From an uncultured Pelagibacteraceae bacterium (lineage in GTDB: Bacteria; Pseudomonadota; Alphaproteobacteria; Pelagibacterales; Pelagibacteraceae): 51,675 nucleotides of DNA. The position numbers and the translations under genes are program-made. The stretch covers positions 1 to 51,675 of the forward strand of contig CACNUU010000006.1 in assembly GCA_902623735.1 (NCBI GenBank), in the 5' to 3' direction. Positions within the stretch are counted from its first letter, which is position 1; every line of letters begins with the position of its first letter. Positions 7,771 to 15,826 of this stretch are shown here, piece by piece. The notes under the pieces were generated by a model. That model had not been told where the DNA came from, made no database searches, and saw nothing but the letters and a program-made list of their open reading frames with translations.

Positions 7771-8580
7771 TTAATTTTTTTTTTGATATACAGCACCAAT
7801 ACAATAATACTTTAATTTATTATCTGCATTTTTATAAGATACAAATTTTTTGTATTTGTAAAATCCTAATACATAAAGAACATTAAACAAATAACATTTA
7901 AAACCCTGATTAAATATTGTTAAATTTTTAGCTCTAAAATTATCACATTCCGTTATTAAGTAGGTCTCTATTAATTTTAAATCAAATTTTTTTGCAAAAT
8001 TCTCTAGTTCATTTATGCTATAACCAAGCTTAACATGTCCTCCATCCTCTATCTTTGATGCCTCTTTAGCCCATCCGAATTTATCTGCAAAATTTATATA
8101 GCTTTCATAGTGTGGAGTGGTAATTATAATATACCCATTTTTTTTTGTTGATTTTATTAAATTTTCAAAAAGAGAATTATCATCTAATATGTGTTCTATG
8201 ACCTCAGAGGACCAAACAAAATCAAACTCACCAAAAAACCATTTTTTTCTTAAATCTTGATTCAAAATTTTAAAATTATCTTTGTTTATTTTCGATGATT
8301 TAATCTGATTAATATTGAAATCTATCCCAGTATAAAATATTTTTTTAATATGAGAATTTAGATAAATAAAGAAATTTCCTGAACCACATCCTACATCAAG
8401 TATATTTATTTCATTATTATTTTTTAATTTTTTAATTAATTCCACTCCAAACGTAAATCTGTCGTTACTATCCTGAGCCCTTGTTAAGCTCATGTAAAAA
8501 ATTGGAGATATCTTTAAAAAAATCTTATCTAAAATATCAACTATAAAAAAAATAAATTTTGGTAAAAACTCTTTACGCAT
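7771..8580 (-). CDS. Class I SAM-dependent methyltransferase
   Basis: A 269-residue protein with the Rossmann-type AdoMet-binding motif INILDVGCGSGNFFIYL near residues 58-75, an acidic post-II motif (FDVVWSSEVIEHIL equivalent at about 125-140) and a motif III-like segment NGYIIITTPHYE. The fold is that of UbiG/Methyltransf_11 enzymes. The C-terminal 60 residues are rich in Tyr, Phe and Lys and could contact a hydrophobic or surface substrate. It sits 14 bp downstream of a PhyH-type oxygenase gene on the same strand, so both may modify one small molecule or lipid. The acceptor cannot be named. Confidence 0.75.
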   Translation of the reverse strand: MRKEFLPKFIFFIVDILDKIFLKISPIFYMSLTRAQDSNDRFTFGVELIKKLKNNNEINILDVGCGSGNFFIYLNSHIKKIFYTGIDFNINQIKSSKINKDNFKILNQDLRKKWFFGEFDFVWSSEVIEHILDDNSLFENLIKSTKKNGYIIITTPHYESYINFADKFGWAKEASKIEDGGHVKLGYSINELENFAKKFDLKLIETYLITECDNFRAKNLTIFNQGFKCYLFNVLYVLGFYKYKKFVSYKNADNKLKYYCIGAVYQKKN

Positions 8581-8594
8581 TAAATATAATTAAG

Positions 8595-9599
8595 TTATTC
8601 GTAATGAGACTGTTTGTGGATAATTTTTATATAATTGTTTTTCAACCAGTAAAAAAGTTTTGGAAATTGAGTTTCCACAAAAAAAATTAATCTATTTTTA
8701 AATAAATTTTGATCTTTCCGTCTATAGATTAATGCATTGCCTAAATTTTCCACAGGTGTTTCTATAAAATTTTTATGCCAGTGCAAAAATTTATGTTTTT
8801 CAGGTATTGCATGTAATGTAATTGATGATCTACTATTTGTAGTAGATTGAGAATCTAAAGACCCGTGTATTGTCTTTGAGTTCCAAAATAAAACATCACC
8901 CTTATTTAAATATGGAGCTTTAATTTTATGTCCTAGAGAAAATGATTTTGAAATCATATCTTGTATATATTCGTCATGATTAGACAAAATATCTTTATAA
9001 AATTTACTATGACTAAAATCTATTTTATGACTTGCATTTATTACATAAAATCTTCCAGCATCAGCTTTTATCTCTTCAAGAGCGATCCAAGCTGCAGTTA
9101 AAGCCCCAATATTATCAGAGTCCAAAAAATATGAATCTTGGTGCTCTTTGGTTGCGCAATTTCCCTCAAAATACATAGATTGAATAATTTTAGGTTTTTG
9201 TTTAAAAAAATTTTCTAAAACGGAATTTAAAGATAAGCTATTAAAAATATTTTTTTCAATAAAAATCTTAAATTCTTTAAATTTTTTTGTATTGAGACTT
9301 TGAATATTCAAAACAGGATTCATTATCCAATTTTTTTCATTAAACTGATTTTTTTCAGCTTTTCCACCTGTCTGTCTATAAATTTTTCCTTTATATTTTT
9401 TTACATATTTATCCCAATTATGCCGTATTAAATCACAATGTTCTTTCTCGATAAGATTTTCAAAAATTACATATCCATTATCATCATAATATTTTTTTGC
9501 TTGATCTTTATCATAAAGCTTAAATCTTGGTGAAGCATCTTCATTTAAATTTTCAGGAACATGTACCTTAATTCCAGATTTTGTGTACAAATCAATCAT
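8595..9599 (-). CDS. Phytanoyl-CoA dioxygenase (PhyH) family 2OG-Fe(II) oxygenase
   Basis: A 334-residue cytosolic protein of the PhyH family. The Fe(II) facial triad is visible: the HxD pair in KEHQDSYFLDSDN and the distal histidine in SKTIHGSLDS, with the 2-oxoglutarate-binding arginine in NSRSSITLHA. The N-terminal segment (YYDDNGYVIFENLIEKEHCDLI) is the usual PhyH opening. Such enzymes hydroxylate small molecules, lipids or osmolytes using 2-oxoglutarate and O2. It lies upstream of the methyltransferase and downstream of tRNA-Met. The substrate is unknown. Confidence 0.78.
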   Translation of the reverse strand: MIDLYTKSGIKVHVPENLNEDASPRFKLYDKDQAKKYYDDNGYVIFENLIEKEHCDLIRHNWDKYVKKYKGKIYRQTGGKAEKNQFNEKNWIMNPVLNIQSLNTKKFKEFKIFIEKNIFNSLSLNSVLENFFKQKPKIIQSMYFEGNCATKEHQDSYFLDSDNIGALTAAWIALEEIKADAGRFYVINASHKIDFSHSKFYKDILSNHDEYIQDMISKSFSLGHKIKAPYLNKGDVLFWNSKTIHGSLDSQSTTNSRSSITLHAIPEKHKFLHWHKNFIETPVENLGNALIYRRKDQNLFKNRLIFFVETQFPKLFYWLKNNYIKIIHKQSHYE

Positions 9600-9615
9600 T
9601 CATTTATCTCATTTT

Positions 9616-9692
9616 TGGTAGCGGGAAGTGGGATCGAACCACTGACCTCGGGCTTATGAGTCCCGCGCTCTAACCAACTGAGCTACCCCGCC
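9616..9692 (-). tRNA. tRNA-Met (anticodon CAU), elongator type
   Basis: A 77-nt cloverleaf on the minus strand with encoded CCA (9616-9618). The acceptor stem GGCGGGG pairs with the 3' strand through terminal G-U pairs, and the D arm contains GCTCAGTTGGTTAGAGC. The anticodon CAT is read from 9658 to 9656, and the T arm has TTCGATC. The G1-U72 acceptor end and overall sequence match alphaproteobacterial elongator tRNA-Met as I recall it, rather than the initiator (which has a 1-72 mismatch). The pair closing the anticodon loop is A-G, not a Watson-Crick pair. tRNA-Ile2 (lysidine-modified CAU) is the main alternative. Confidence 0.93.
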
Positions 9693-9702
9693 TTCTAAGA
9701 GA

Positions 9703-9730
9703 TTTATAATGCTTATATAAATTGATTCAA
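9703..9730 (-). promoter_or_regulatory. Putative sigma-70-type promoter of tRNA-Met
   Basis: Read on the minus strand, TTGAAT (9730-9725) and TATAAA (9708-9703) are separated by 16 bp. The -10 element ends 10 bp before the mature 5' end of the tRNA. The position and hexamers fit a housekeeping promoter; it is a pattern match in an AT-rich genome. Confidence 0.4.
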
Positions 9731-9782
9731 TATCAATTAATACACGATTCCCTTCAATTTTATGAAAATTTTAGCAAATACT

Positions 9783-9989
9783 TTAAAAGATTATTAAACC
9801 AAATAGAAGTAAACCTGTTGAGGCTGCGGCAGAAAAATATATTTTTTTTCTAGACTCATTTTTTTGATTTAATTTAACTCTATTCAGTAAAACATTAATA
9901 TCTGTGCTTTTCGATTGAATTTTTCTTGAGTCTTTTACTAAATACTTGGAAATAAGTTTTTGTTTAACTTCATTAGTAATATTTTTCAT
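9783..9989 (-). CDS. Small tail-anchored membrane protein, unknown function
   Basis: A 68-residue protein with a charged N-terminal half and one hydrophobic C-terminal helix (about residues 50-68, FSAAASTGLLLFGLIIF), the layout of a tail-anchored inner-membrane protein. Residues 28-48 contain STDINVLLNRVKL...ESRKK, which aligns with VDINVLKSKLQESES...KK of the neighbouring 76-residue protein, so the two look like paralogues. I do not recognise a family. It lies between tRNA-Met and its paralogue, on the same strand as both. Confidence 0.6.
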   Translation of the reverse strand: MKNITNEVKQKLISKYLVKDSRKIQSKSTDINVLLNRVKLNQKNESRKKIYFSAAASTGLLLFGLIIF

Positions 9990-10029
9990 AACTATATTAA
10001 ATCACCTAAACACAAATTTTGCAAATTTC

Positions 10030-10260
10030 TTACAATGAAAGATATAATCCGAGTGCGCCAAGAATTAAAATAAGGATCGAAAGAATTAGAAGGTTTTTTT
10101 TGAACTCTTTACTCTCCGACTCTTGAAGCTTTGATTTTAAAACGTTGATATCTACTCTGTTGGACGAAATTCCATCAGCTTTTAAAGGCTTTTCAGTAGA
10201 ACTAACATCATTTGGGGTCTCGATATTAGTAGATGTCCCTGTAAAGCCTTTAATAGTCAT
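10030..10260 (-). CDS. Small tail-anchored membrane protein, unknown function (paralogue)
   Basis: A 76-residue protein. Residues 1-30 are polar and Ser/Thr-rich, 36-54 form a charged, probably helical segment (VDINVLKSKLQESESKEFKK), and 55-75 a single membrane helix (NLLILSILILILGALGLYL). It shares the DINVL core and the TM-at-the-end layout with the next small protein, 40 bp downstream. It is divergent from the double-winged-helix regulator gene 110 bp away. No known domain is recognised. The conserved linker suggests a binding or oligomerisation segment, which is inference. Confidence 0.6.
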   Translation of the reverse strand: MTIKGFTGTSTNIETPNDVSSTEKPLKADGISSNRVDINVLKSKLQESESKEFKKNLLILSILILILGALGLYLSL

Positions 10261-10327
10261 ATCTGAATTAAACCATAACCACTTAAATTATCAATTTTTT
10301 GAAAGTTCAAACTGGGTCACTATTTAG

Positions 10328-10359
10328 TTGACACATGTTCATTTTGGGTTTCTTATAAT
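10328..10359 (+). promoter_or_regulatory. Consensus-hexamer promoter with long 20-bp spacer
   Basis: A perfect TTGACA (10328-10333) and perfect TATAAT (10354-10359) are separated by 20 bp rather than about 17. The -10 box ends 11 bp before the ATG at 10371, so transcription would begin about 4-5 bases before the start codon: an essentially leaderless mRNA. No Shine-Dalgarno sequence lies upstream. Overlong spacers of this kind are known from activator-dependent (MerR-type) promoters. Confidence 0.55.
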
Positions 10360-10370
10360 ATTTTTATATT

Positions 10371-11348
10371 ATGAGCTTAAGACAAATAGATTTCTCAAAA
10401 GTTCTTAACGATGATCAAGTTTATGATCATATGATGGCTAGTTATGATCAATTAGGTAGAGATTGGATCGTCCATCAATGGAATTGGATGAACAACACAT
10501 ATGCAGCTTTTAAAGATCATTACAAATACTTGATTGTAATTTCTTTAGTTGAAAAAACTTTACAATTCTATGATCAAATGAATATTCAATATAGTTTTGA
10601 TCAATTTTATTCAAAACCTAGTCTCCAAATAGATAAATTTAGCATAACAGAACTTTGTGAAAAGCTTCAATTACCAAAAGAAACTGTTAGGAGAAAAGTT
10701 TTAGAACTTGAAGATTTAGGTGTTTTAAAAAGACAAAAAAAACAAATTATAATTGATCGATCTGTATTCCCGCAAATAAAACCTGAAAGACAAGTAAGAT
10801 CAACTTCAAAATACGTTTTATTGGTATCTGAGATTTTGAATAAAGATAAAATATTTTTTAAAAAACTAGATAATAAGATTATCGAAAATGTAATTAAAAG
10901 AAACTTTAGTATTTGTTGGCGATGGTTTTATAGAATGCAAATACCTATAGTAATAGGTTATCATGAAATGTTTGAAGATGTAGCTACTTTTCATATTTAT
11001 GGAACTGTAGCTATGAATCAAGCTATTAATTATAAAAAATCTATTAGTTCAAATGTTCAATCATTAACTCCTGATTATGAAAATTTCAACAAAGGTCTTC
11101 TTGAGGGCCCAGGATCAAATGCTGGAGTCAGTGCAATGTCTATATCAGATATGACAAATATTCCACGAGCAACAGTAATAAGGAAATGTAAATATCTTAT
11201 GAAATATAATTACCTAACATTGAATAACAAAAAACAATATGTTTTAACAAGTTTAAATTCTCAAATGGTAATTCCCTATCAAAGAGCAATTTTTAGAAGC
11301 AAAGCAAAGTTTTTAAGAAAAATCCTTAATCTTTTAACTATATCATAA
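10371..11348 (+). CDS. Putative transcriptional regulator with two winged-helix domains
   Basis: A 325-residue cytosolic protein. Two separate segments look like winged helix-turn-helix units: residues 90-128 (SITELCEKLQLPKETVRRKV, then LEDLGVLKRQKKQIII as the wing) and 254-293 (SISDMTNIPRATVIRKCKYL, then YNYLTLNNKKQYVLT). Between them lies an aromatic-rich middle domain of unknown fold. The N-terminal 60 residues are also Trp/Tyr-rich (GRDWIVHQWNWM). I do not recognise a named family; the two similar DNA-binding units suggest a duplicated MarR/GntR-like architecture binding a bipartite site as one chain. It starts about 5 bases after the predicted transcription start. Confidence 0.65.
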   Translation: MSLRQIDFSKVLNDDQVYDHMMASYDQLGRDWIVHQWNWMNNTYAAFKDHYKYLIVISLVEKTLQFYDQMNIQYSFDQFYSKPSLQIDKFSITELCEKLQLPKETVRRKVLELEDLGVLKRQKKQIIIDRSVFPQIKPERQVRSTSKYVLLVSEILNKDKIFFKKLDNKIIENVIKRNFSICWRWFYRMQIPIVIGYHEMFEDVATFHIYGTVAMNQAINYKKSISSNVQSLTPDYENFNKGLLEGPGSNAGVSAMSISDMTNIPRATVIRKCKYLMKYNYLTLNNKKQYVLTSLNSQMVIPYQRAIFRSKAKFLRKILNLLTIS

Positions 11349-11397
11349 GTTGTTTTTTTTGTTACACTGAAACAATTTTTTTTTGGGGGAAAAAATT

Positions 11398-12243
11398 ATG
11401 GGTATAGTTACGACCATAGCACCTGTTGCTTTGGCATTGATAATGTTAGGACTTGGAGCATCTTTAACTGTAAAAGATTTTACAAGAGTTTTTCAAAGTC
11501 CAAAAACATTTTTAGTAGGAATGGTTTGCCAAATAGTTTTGCTTCCAGTTATTGCATATATTCTTATTATAATTTTAAAAACTCCAATTGAATTAGCATT
11601 AGGTGTAATGTTAATCGCAGCAGCACCAGGAGGTGTTACTTCAAATGTGTTAACTAAATTTGCGGATGGTGATGTAGCTCTCTCAATATCTTTAACTGCC
11701 TTTACAAGTTTGATTAGTATTGTATCTGTTCCTTACATAGTTTTTTTATCAATCGATATATTTAATATTACGTATGTAGAGAAAGAAGTTTCAATGCTTG
11801 GAATATCACTAAAGATGTTTTTTGTTGTAACTGTTCCTGTAATTACAGGAATGCTAATAAGAAAATTATTTAATAATTTTATTGAAAATAATATGAAAAT
11901 AATTGAAAAAATGTCTATTGGATTATTTTCAATTGTTTTTATTGCCATTTATATTGAGGAATGGGATAGCATTGTTATGTTTATATCTACCGCTGGAACT
12001 ATTGCATTTATTTTAAATGTTACAATGATGATTGTTGGTTTTTACATTGCTAAATTTTTTGCATCAGGAATAGCTCAAAGAAGATGCATATCCTTGGAGT
12101 GTGGTTTACAAAATGGAACATTGGCTGTTTTTGTAGGAACTCAATTATTTGGTTCTAATATGACCTACATGGTTCCTACTGCTGCATATGCTCTAATCAT
12201 GATGACAACGTCTTTGATTTTTGTTTTAATCTTAAAAAGGTAA
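11398..12243 (+). CDS. Bile acid:sodium symporter (BASS/SBF) family transporter
   Basis: A 281-residue polytopic inner-membrane protein with 8-9 hydrophobic segments and the BASS-family signatures LMLGLGASLTVKDF near the start, APGGVTSNVLTKFADGD near residue 80 (Na-binding crossover) and ECGLQNGTLAVF near 235. The family imports organic anions and small acids with sodium; bacterial members rarely see bile acids, so the substrate is open. The ATG at 11398 is preferred over an in-frame TTG 15 bp upstream because GGGGGA at 11385-11390 gives a correctly spaced ribosome site. Convergent with the sarcosine-dehydrogenase-like gene, 6 bp apart. Confidence 0.85.
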   Translation: MGIVTTIAPVALALIMLGLGASLTVKDFTRVFQSPKTFLVGMVCQIVLLPVIAYILIIILKTPIELALGVMLIAAAPGGVTSNVLTKFADGDVALSISLTAFTSLISIVSVPYIVFLSIDIFNITYVEKEVSMLGISLKMFFVVTVPVITGMLIRKLFNNFIENNMKIIEKMSIGLFSIVFIAIYIEEWDSIVMFISTAGTIAFILNVTMMIVGFYIAKFFASGIAQRRCISLECGLQNGTLAVFVGTQLFGSNMTYMVPTAAYALIMMTTSLIFVLILKR

Positions 12244-12249
12244 TCTTAA

Positions 12250-14694
12250 TTATAAATTTTTAAAGTCTGTTCGTTTTAGGGACTTTATCTGAACTATTAT
12301 TGGATATTTTTTTTTCTCAACTTCAATAAATAACTTTTTAGATTTTAGTTCTTCATCAGAAAAATCATTATTAATGTAGCCAAAAACTAAATTTTTTTTA
12401 AAATTAAATGAATAATTTCCAGAGGTAGATCTTCCTATAATTTTATCTTCAAGGTAGATGGGTTCATCATGAAGTAATAAAGGCTCTCCAGGCTTACTTT
12501 CTTTTAATGTGAACATTGCAAACCTACTTTTTATTTTACCTTTTTTAATTTTTTCTAATGCTTTTTTTCCAATAAAATCTGTTTCCTTTTTATTGCTTAT
12601 CGTGAATGTTAATCCTGCTTGATACTGATTTTCTTCAGGAGAAATATCATGTCCCCAATGTAAAAAACCACTTTCCATTCGCATGATATCCATTGAATGC
12701 ATTCCACAATTCGAAAGATTAAAAGCTCTGCCTTTTTCTACAAGAATCTCGTATATTTTTTTTGCATCTTTAAAATCTACATATAATTCGTAACCTAGTT
12801 CACCTACATAAGATAATCTTTGAGCCCATATTTTTGTACCATCAATAGTAATATATTTTGCAGTTCCAAATTTAAAATTATTATTATCTAAGTTTTCTTT
12901 TGAAATTGTTTTAATTAACTCTCTACTTTTTGGACCAAACAATCCAAAAACACATAAATTATCTGTGATATCTTTTAACTCAATGTCTTTTGAAAGATAT
13001 TTTCTTATATGAAATTTATCTCTTTCTCTAGTTGCAGCTGAACTTATTATTCTAAAATGATTTTTTTCTAAACAAACAACTGTTAAATCTGTTTCTATTC
13101 CCCCGTCTGGATTAAGCATATGTGTGTAAACACATTTGCCAGGATCATTTTTAATATTAGCTGTACAAATTTTTTGTAGCTCTAAATATGCTTTGTCTGA
13201 CTTTATTTCAAATTTAGAAAAAGGTGTTAAATCGAATAATCCAACATTTTTAATGGTGTTATTAGTTTCATATTCTGCTGATGGATACCAACTTTGATAG
13301 TTGTAACTATATTCATATTCAGCTTTTTCCCCATCTAACGCGAACCACATTGGTCTTTCATATCCACCTGAAACACCAAAACACGCACCAAAACTTTTTA
13401 AATTATCATGATGAGGAAGAGTTTTGACATTTCTTGATGTTTTGTGTTGTTTAAACGGCCAATGCATTCCATACAAATCTCCTAAAGATTCTGTAATTCT
13501 TTTTTTTATAAATCCTAATTCTGAATGAAATTTTTGAAATCTTTTTATATCATAACTAAAAATATCTTGATTAATATGGCCTGTCATTAGCCATTCTGCT
13601 GTAACTTTACCAACACCACCTCCACTTCCAATTCCAATACTGTTTAAGCCACAACAAACAAAAAAATTCTTAATTTCGGGAACTTCTCCTAGCAAAGTAT
13701 TTGTATCGGGTGTGAACGACTCTGGTCCTGAGAAAAATTTTCTAATACCTGCTTTTTCAAGAATTGGAAATCTATCAATAGCAGATGCTAAATAAGGTTC
13801 AAAATGTTCAAAATTTTCAGGAAATTCTCCAAAAGAAAAATTCTCTGGTACTTTATTTGTTTTATTCCAGGCAGGTATAGAATTTCCTTCAAAAATCCCA
13901 ACTAATATTTTACCAGCATCCTCTTTTATGTAAGTTCTATTATCAAAATCTCTAATTACCGGTAATGTCTTAGAAAGATCTGTAATCGGCTCAGTGATAA
14001 TATAAAAATGTTCAGCAGGGTAAAGTGGAATGCTTACTCCAGCTTTCTCTCCTATTTGTCTTGACCACATACCTGAAGCTAAAACAATATATTCACAATC
14101 AATTTTTTGACCATTAACTTTAACTCCTGAGATTCTTCCATCTTTAGTTAAAATTTCCTCTACAGGAGATTTTTCAAAAATTTGTGCTCCATGCATTCTT
14201 GCTCCTTTAGCAAGCATATGTGTAACACCTGAAGGATCAGCTGCTCCGTCACCTGGCATTAAAATTCCTCCTATAACCTTATCTGTATTAATTATTGGAT
14301 AATCTTTTTTAATCTTTTCTTTATCTAAAATTTTTACATCAACATCATAAAGTTGTGCAGTAGTTGCTTGTCTTTTAAGTTCTTGCCATCTTCCTTTATT
14401 TTGTGCAATTGATAGAGCACCATTTAATCTCAAACCAGCTGAATGATCGACTTCTTTTTCAAGTTTTTTATATAGGTCTAATGTATATTTTCTTATTTTT
14501 GTTATAGCTGCTGTTGGACCTAATTGACTAACAAGTCCAGCGGCGTGCCAAGTTGTTCCTGAAGTTAACTGATCTCTTTCTAAAAGAATTGTATCTTTCC
14601 AACCAAATTTTGCTAAATGATAAGCAACAGAACAACCAACTACCCCACCTCCAATAACAACAACTTTTGTGCTATCTGGTAATTTTTTTTCCAT
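12250..14694 (-). CDS. FAD-dependent dimethylglycine/sarcosine dehydrogenase-like protein with GcvT domain
   Basis: An 814-residue two-part enzyme. Residues 10-400 are an amine-oxidising DAO fold: the FAD motif VVVIGGGVVGCSVAYHL and the SGTTWHAAGLV histidine used for covalent flavin in dimethylglycine and sarcosine dehydrogenases. Residues from about 430 to the end are a FAO_M plus GcvT/folate-binding half that would trap the released methyl as methylene-tetrahydrofolate. It is third in the operon aminotransferase-ald-this gene (4 bp after ald), opposite the tau genes. Dimethylglycine or sarcosine is the default substrate; given the neighbours, an N-methylated aminosulfonate such as N-methyltaurine is a speculative alternative. 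Electrons would go to ETF. Confidence 0.85.
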   Translation of the reverse strand: MEKKLPDSTKVVVIGGGVVGCSVAYHLAKFGWKDTILLERDQLTSGTTWHAAGLVSQLGPTAAITKIRKYTLDLYKKLEKEVDHSAGLRLNGALSIAQNKGRWQELKRQATTAQLYDVDVKILDKEKIKKDYPIINTDKVIGGILMPGDGAADPSGVTHMLAKGARMHGAQIFEKSPVEEILTKDGRISGVKVNGQKIDCEYIVLASGMWSRQIGEKAGVSIPLYPAEHFYIITEPITDLSKTLPVIRDFDNRTYIKEDAGKILVGIFEGNSIPAWNKTNKVPENFSFGEFPENFEHFEPYLASAIDRFPILEKAGIRKFFSGPESFTPDTNTLLGEVPEIKNFFVCCGLNSIGIGSGGGVGKVTAEWLMTGHINQDIFSYDIKRFQKFHSELGFIKKRITESLGDLYGMHWPFKQHKTSRNVKTLPHHDNLKSFGACFGVSGGYERPMWFALDGEKAEYEYSYNYQSWYPSAEYETNNTIKNVGLFDLTPFSKFEIKSDKAYLELQKICTANIKNDPGKCVYTHMLNPDGGIETDLTVVCLEKNHFRIISSAATRERDKFHIRKYLSKDIELKDITDNLCVFGLFGPKSRELIKTISKENLDNNNFKFGTAKYITIDGTKIWAQRLSYVGELGYELYVDFKDAKKIYEILVEKGRAFNLSNCGMHSMDIMRMESGFLHWGHDISPEENQYQAGLTFTISNKKETDFIGKKALEKIKKGKIKSRFAMFTLKESKPGEPLLLHDEPIYLEDKIIGRSTSGNYSFNFKKNLVFGYINNDFSDEELKSKKLFIEVEKKKYPIIVQIKSLKRTDFKNL

Positions 14695-14698
14695 TTAA

Positions 14699-15817
14699 TT
14701 AATTCTTGATTGCTTCTCCTGGTTCAGCATATTCGTGTCCAAAAACATCTGCAACAGCTTTATAAGTCACATGACCTTTGTAAACATTTAATCCTGCTAA
14801 AAAATTTTTATCTTCACCTAAAGCTTTTTGATATCCTTTATTCGCAAGTTTAACTAAATAAGGAAGAGTTGCTTTGTTTAATGCAAAAGTTGACGTTCTA
14901 GGAACTCCACCTGGCATATTCGCGACACAATAGTGCACCACATCATCTACTATGAAAGTTGGATCTCCATGAGTTGTTGGTTTACTTGTTTCAACACACC
15001 CACCCTGATCAATTGCAACATCAACAATTACTGAGCCTCGCTTCATTAATTTTAACATATTTTTAGTAACTAACTTTGGAGCCTCTGCACCTGGTATTAA
15101 AACTCCACCTACCACTAAGTCAGCTTCTGCAACTAATTTATTTAAATCTACCTTATCACTTTGCTGTGGGATAATTTTATCTCCAAACATTTGAACTAAT
15201 TCTTTTAATCTTGCCTCCGATTTATCAACAATATTAACTTTTGCTTTCATTCCAGTGGCTATAATCGCTGCGTTCTCACCAACAACTCCTCCTCCAAGAA
15301 TTAATACATTTGCTGGCTCTCCACCAGGAGCACCTCCTAACAATATTCCTCTTCCTTTTTGATTTTTTTCTAAACAATGAGCTCCTGCCTGGACCGACAT
15401 ACGTCCTGCAACAGCACTCATTGGTGCTAACAAAGGAAGTCTGCCGTTATCATCAGTTACAGTCTCATAGGCAATATTTACACTTTTAGATTTTATTAAT
15501 CCTTCAGTTAATTCTTTTGCTGCAGCTAAATGAAGATAGGTATAAATAATTTGATTTTCTTTAATCATATCAACTTCAATTTTTTGTGGCTCTTTAACTT
15601 TTACAATTATTTCTGAGTCATTGAAAATATCTGAAGCAGACTTAACAATTTTTGCACCAGCTTTAGTATATTGATCATTATCAAAACCAGCTTCAAATCC
15701 ACCGTCATTTTCTACTAAAACCTCATGACCTTCAGACACAAGAACTTTAACGCTTTCTGGAGTTAATCCAATTCTATTTTCTTGAGGTTTAATTTCCTTT
15801 GGGACGCCTATTTTCAT
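14699..15817 (-). CDS. ald: Alanine dehydrogenase
   Basis: A 372-residue NAD-dependent L-alanine dehydrogenase (alanine to pyruvate and ammonium). It opens with MKIGVPKEIKPQENRIGLTP, the Ald/PNT signature, with the substrate-site histidine in YTYLHLAAAKELT (near residue 95), VNIVDKSEARL in the Rossmann domain, and IVDVAIDQGGCVETSKPTTH containing the catalytic aspartate. Length matches Ald and is too short for transhydrogenase alpha. It lies 9 bp downstream of the pyruvate-dependent aminotransferase, so it probably regenerates pyruvate from the alanine that enzyme makes, the pairing known from taurine dissimilation (Tpa plus Ald). Confidence 0.93.
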   Translation of the reverse strand: MKIGVPKEIKPQENRIGLTPESVKVLVSEGHEVLVENDGGFEAGFDNDQYTKAGAKIVKSASDIFNDSEIIVKVKEPQKIEVDMIKENQIIYTYLHLAAAKELTEGLIKSKSVNIAYETVTDDNGRLPLLAPMSAVAGRMSVQAGAHCLEKNQKGRGILLGGAPGGEPANVLILGGGVVGENAAIIATGMKAKVNIVDKSEARLKELVQMFGDKIIPQQSDKVDLNKLVAEADLVVGGVLIPGAEAPKLVTKNMLKLMKRGSVIVDVAIDQGGCVETSKPTTHGDPTFIVDDVVHYCVANMPGGVPRTSTFALNKATLPYLVKLANKGYQKALGEDKNFLAGLNVYKGHVTYKAVADVFGHEYAEPGEAIKN

Positions 15818-15826
15818 TAGTGAAGG

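Noticed and set aside
11383..11397. Upstream TTG start for the BASS transporter
   Set aside because: It would put the GGGGGA ribosome site inside the coding sequence; the ATG at 11398 has correct spacing.
11398..12243. Bile acid (taurocholate) uptake linked to the taurine island
   Set aside because: The family name is historical; bacterial BASS proteins move many organic anions, and the gene is convergent with, not part of, the sulfonate operon.
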